A stretch of DNA of 16,500 bases from CAIUKX01 sp964580965. Lineage in GTDB: Bacteria > Bacteroidota > Bacteroidia > Flavobacteriales_D > Crocinitomicaceae. Numbering within the stretch: position 1 is the first letter of the stretch; every line of letters begins with the position of its first letter. This document shows positions 14,913 through 16,500 of the stretch, piece after piece. A program made the position numbers and the translations under genes. The notes beneath the pieces are model-generated. The model had not been told where the DNA came from and ran no database searches. It was given only the letters and a program-made list of their open reading frames with translations. The DNA lies in NCBI GenBank assembly GCA_964580965.1, contig CAZOLZ010000049.1, positions 1 through 16,500 of the forward strand, in the 5' to 3' direction.

Positions 14913-15803
14913 TTAGAAATTATCTTTTGAGTATCTGATTATGACCTTGTCAAGATTAATCCAACCAGTTTTAAAGTCAAGTTTAAGTGTTTGTTGTTTA
15001 CCTTTTTTAAACTTATACTTTCCACAATAAAGAGCTTTATAATCTAACCAAGAACCAGTGAAAGGCGTATTAATCGTTTTCCATAGTTTTTCATTAACGT
15101 TAAAATTGATTGTTCTGTCAACACTGTCTTTTCCAGAACCAACCATAAGGAAAAGTTCATAATCACCAGCTTTTGGAATATCAAAATTGAATTTAAGCCA
15201 TTCTTCAGGTAAAGTATGTCCTACCACTGTCCTACCACCCAAATTATAAAGATCTACGGGGTCATTACTACTCACATTACCTAAGTTTTCTGGTGATAAA
15301 TCTTTAAAATCACTATAGTTTTCTGCTTCTATAATAATGTCATCAAGAGGACCAAAAAAATCTAGTTTTTCTGAAGGCTTGGTTTCTGTATTAAGTTTAT
15401 TATTTGTTGTGTCGAATGAAACTACAGAATCTGTTTTGGGTACAGGTTCTGATTTATCAAATGGTTTTTGAAGTTGAGGATGACCATTTGATTTCAATTT
15501 CAATTTTTGCCCTTCATTATTATTAATTAGGTTGATTACCATTACTGTAGTAATGATTATAACAGAAGGTATTCCAAAGTACTTTAAAAAACGTATGATT
15601 TTAAACTTCCTGTAAGCTGAATGAGCTATTTTTTTTAGGAAAAGAGATTGAATTCCCTCTTGAATTAAACGTTGTTTTTCAACTTCATTTTTAAGTTCAG
15701 AGTTGAGTCTAATTTCTTCACGAAACTCGTTACCTTCCCTTTCAGTAAGTTCACCATTTAAGAATTTCTCAATCTTTGCTATTTTTTCTAGTTCGTTTCG
15801 CAC
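14913..15803 (-). CDS. Anti-sigma-like membrane protein with periplasmic CBM6-like domain
   Basis: This 296-aa protein has three parts. Residues 1-60 resemble the short cytoplasmic anti-sigma segment common in Bacteroidota (IAKIEKFLNGELTEREGNEF, SELKNEVEKQRLI). A basic stretch (KKIAHSAYRKFKIIRFLK) precedes one membrane helix at 74-94, giving N-in, C-out topology. After a K/P/S/T-rich linker, residues 155-292 look like a family 6-type carbohydrate-binding module: IIIEAENYSDF, GGRTVVGHTLPEEWLKFNF, DIPKAGDYELFLMVGSG, FTGSWLDY and INLDKVIIRY appear in the usual order. The start is GTG, 17 bp after the sigma gene stop. Likely role: hold the adjacent sigma factor inactive until the outer domain meets a glycan. 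The topology and CBM6 pattern are seen; the anti-sigma function and ligand are inferred. Confidence 0.75.
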   Translation of the reverse strand: MRNELEKIAKIEKFLNGELTEREGNEFREEIRLNSELKNEVEKQRLIQEGIQSLFLKKIAHSAYRKFKIIRFLKYFGIPSVIIITTVMVINLINNNEGQKLKLKSNGHPQLQKPFDKSEPVPKTDSVVSFDTTNNKLNTETKPSEKLDFFGPLDDIIIEAENYSDFKDLSPENLGNVSSNDPVDLYNLGGRTVVGHTLPEEWLKFNFDIPKAGDYELFLMVGSGKDSVDRTINFNVNEKLWKTINTPFTGSWLDYKALYCGKYKFKKGKQQTLKLDFKTGWINLDKVIIRYSKDNF

Positions 15804-15820
15804 TGATTTTTATTCAAAAC

Positions 15821-16351
15821 TCAATTGACAATCATTTTTTTTGCTCGCTCGATACACTTGTATTTTTGAACTTTAACTGTATTTTCAGAGCTGTAATTAA
15901 GAATATTTACTATTTCTTTAACTTTCATCTTTTCGTAGTAAAACAACTTTAGAAGTTTCAAACATTTTTCACCAATTTTATTCAAAACATCTTCGATTAA
16001 TGATATTTTACTTTCTCTTTCTATAAACTCTTCTAAATCATCCTCAATATGATGATCATCTTCCATTTCAGTATATAAATTATCTTTTCTCTTTTTTAAA
16101 TGATCCCTCCAGAGGTTGTAACAGATACCATATATGTAAGTATCCAATTTTGATTTTAATTGAAAGTTACCTTGCCAAACTTTCTTGCATAATATAATTA
16201 ATGCTTCTTGAAATATATCCAAAGCGTCATCATCTGTACCGCCTTTTGACAAAATCATTTTTTTTACAACGTTTTGATATTGGTAAAGTTTTACCATAGC
16301 TTTACCCTCTTTTCGTTGTTCAATCAATTCTATTACTTGAGAATCTGTCAC
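15821..16351 (-). CDS. ECF-type sigma-70 family RNA polymerase sigma factor
   Basis: This 176-aa protein directs RNA polymerase to a specific promoter set. Sigma region 2 spans about 20-88: LDIFQEALIILCKKV is the core-binding helix and LDTYIYGICYNLWRDHLKKR the -10 contact segment. An acidic linker (about 94-113) follows. Sigma region 4 spans about 118-172, with a helix-turn-helix ending KVKEIVNILNYSSENTVKVQKYKC. There is no region 1.1 or 3, as in ECF factors. The GTG start places the normal N-terminal helix (QVIELIEQRKEGKAMVKLY) in frame; the next in-frame ATG, at codon 19, would remove it. The anti-sigma-like gene follows after 17 bp, so the two are co-transcribed. A perfect inverted repeat lies 29 bp upstream of the start. 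The targets are unknown. Confidence 0.9.
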   Translation of the reverse strand: MTDSQVIELIEQRKEGKAMVKLYQYQNVVKKMILSKGGTDDDALDIFQEALIILCKKVWQGNFQLKSKLDTYIYGICYNLWRDHLKKRKDNLYTEMEDDHHIEDDLEEFIERESKISLIEDVLNKIGEKCLKLLKLFYYEKMKVKEIVNILNYSSENTVKVQKYKCIERAKKMIVN

Positions 16352-16380
16352 TTATAAACGGTTTATTGAAGACTAAAAAT

Positions 16381-16403
16381 TAACTTTATATTTTGTAAAG
16401 TTA
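16381..16403. repeat. Perfect inverted repeat upstream of the sigma factor gene
   Basis: TAACTTTA (16381-16388) and TAAAGTTA (16396-16403) are exact reverse complements with a 7-bp spacer (TATTTTG). The element sits 29 bp before the sigma GTG, where a promoter or operator would lie. It could be a regulator-binding site or part of an autoregulated promoter; it has no T-run typical of a terminator. Confidence 0.45.
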
Positions 16404-16426
16404 TAAATAAAATCACCCACAAAAAA

Positions 16427-16500
16427 TTAGAGGCATAATTTAAACCGATCAATTAAATCAGCGGTATAACCAATATAGATTTTATCAAATTTTTCAGAGT
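16427..16500 (-). pseudogene. Truncated GIY-YIG nuclease fragment, entering from beyond the window
   Basis: Read on the minus strand from the window edge, the frame gives SEKFDKIYIGYTADLIDRFK, then LCL and a TAA stop at 16427-16429. This is the start of the small single-domain GIY-YIG proteins frequent in Flavobacteriia, where YIGYT is the second catalytic block and an arginine follows in R-F. In intact members the sequence continues with SHN and about 50 further residues; here it breaks immediately. The N-terminal few residues lie outside the window. It is probably a remnant. The frames tested after the break do not restore the family sequence. Confidence 0.65.

Noticed and set aside
1..16500. 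CRISPR arrays, insertion sequences or prophage
   Set aside because: No regularly spaced repeats, transposase genes or terminal inverted repeats were seen; the only sign of rearrangement is the truncated GIY-YIG fragment at the right edge.

Overview
The window looks like a chromosomal piece of a low-GC Bacteroidota bacterium, most likely Flavobacteriia (order Flavobacteriales). The evidence is the AT-rich coding sequence, Bacteroidota-type TAnnTTTG promoter elements (before tRNA-Asn, uvrC, mnmE and the MBOAT gene), sparse Shine-Dalgarno sequences, many lipoproteins, a eukaryote-like class Ia ribonucleotide reductase, and a small ECF sigma factor paired with a membrane anti-sigma-like protein. 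Genus cannot be fixed from the sequence alone.

Layout. Positions 1-3608: a leader with a spaced direct repeat, then nrdB-nrdA and a strong hairpin terminator. Positions 3675-7666 (minus strand): a GTG-start MBOAT O-acyltransferase, an AlgJ/AlgX-like SGNH partner coupled to it by a TAATG overlap, and mnmE. Positions 7844-11748 (plus strand): an OmpA-family lipoprotein, uvrC, and a zinc N-acetylmuramoyl-L-alanine amidase with a C-terminal SPOR-like domain. Positions 11865-12563: tRNA-Asn(GUU) with a recognisable promoter and a GAAA-loop terminator, followed almost at once by a GNAT acetyltransferase. Positions 12613-16351 (minus strand): an accessory-looking stretch with a secreted DUF4177-like protein, an SPFH/prohibitin-like lipoprotein, a lipoprotein with a surface-export-like signal, and a sigma / anti-sigma pair. 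The right edge cuts into a truncated GIY-YIG nuclease fragment.

How the genes fit together. The left part is housekeeping: deoxynucleotide supply, tRNA wobble modification, nucleotide excision repair, and cell-wall maintenance (OmpA lipoprotein, amidase). MBOAT plus SGNH form a two-protein O-acylation machine for an envelope or exported glycan whose identity is not shown. The most interesting part is the right end. The ECF sigma gene is followed 17 bp later by a protein with an anti-sigma-like cytoplasmic N-terminus, one membrane helix and a periplasmic domain resembling carbohydrate-binding module family 6. This suggests a glycan-sensing signal pathway analogous in layout, not in sequence family, to the clostridial SigI/RsgI systems. 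A perfect inverted repeat lies just upstream of the sigma gene, and a predicted surface lipoprotein lies downstream.
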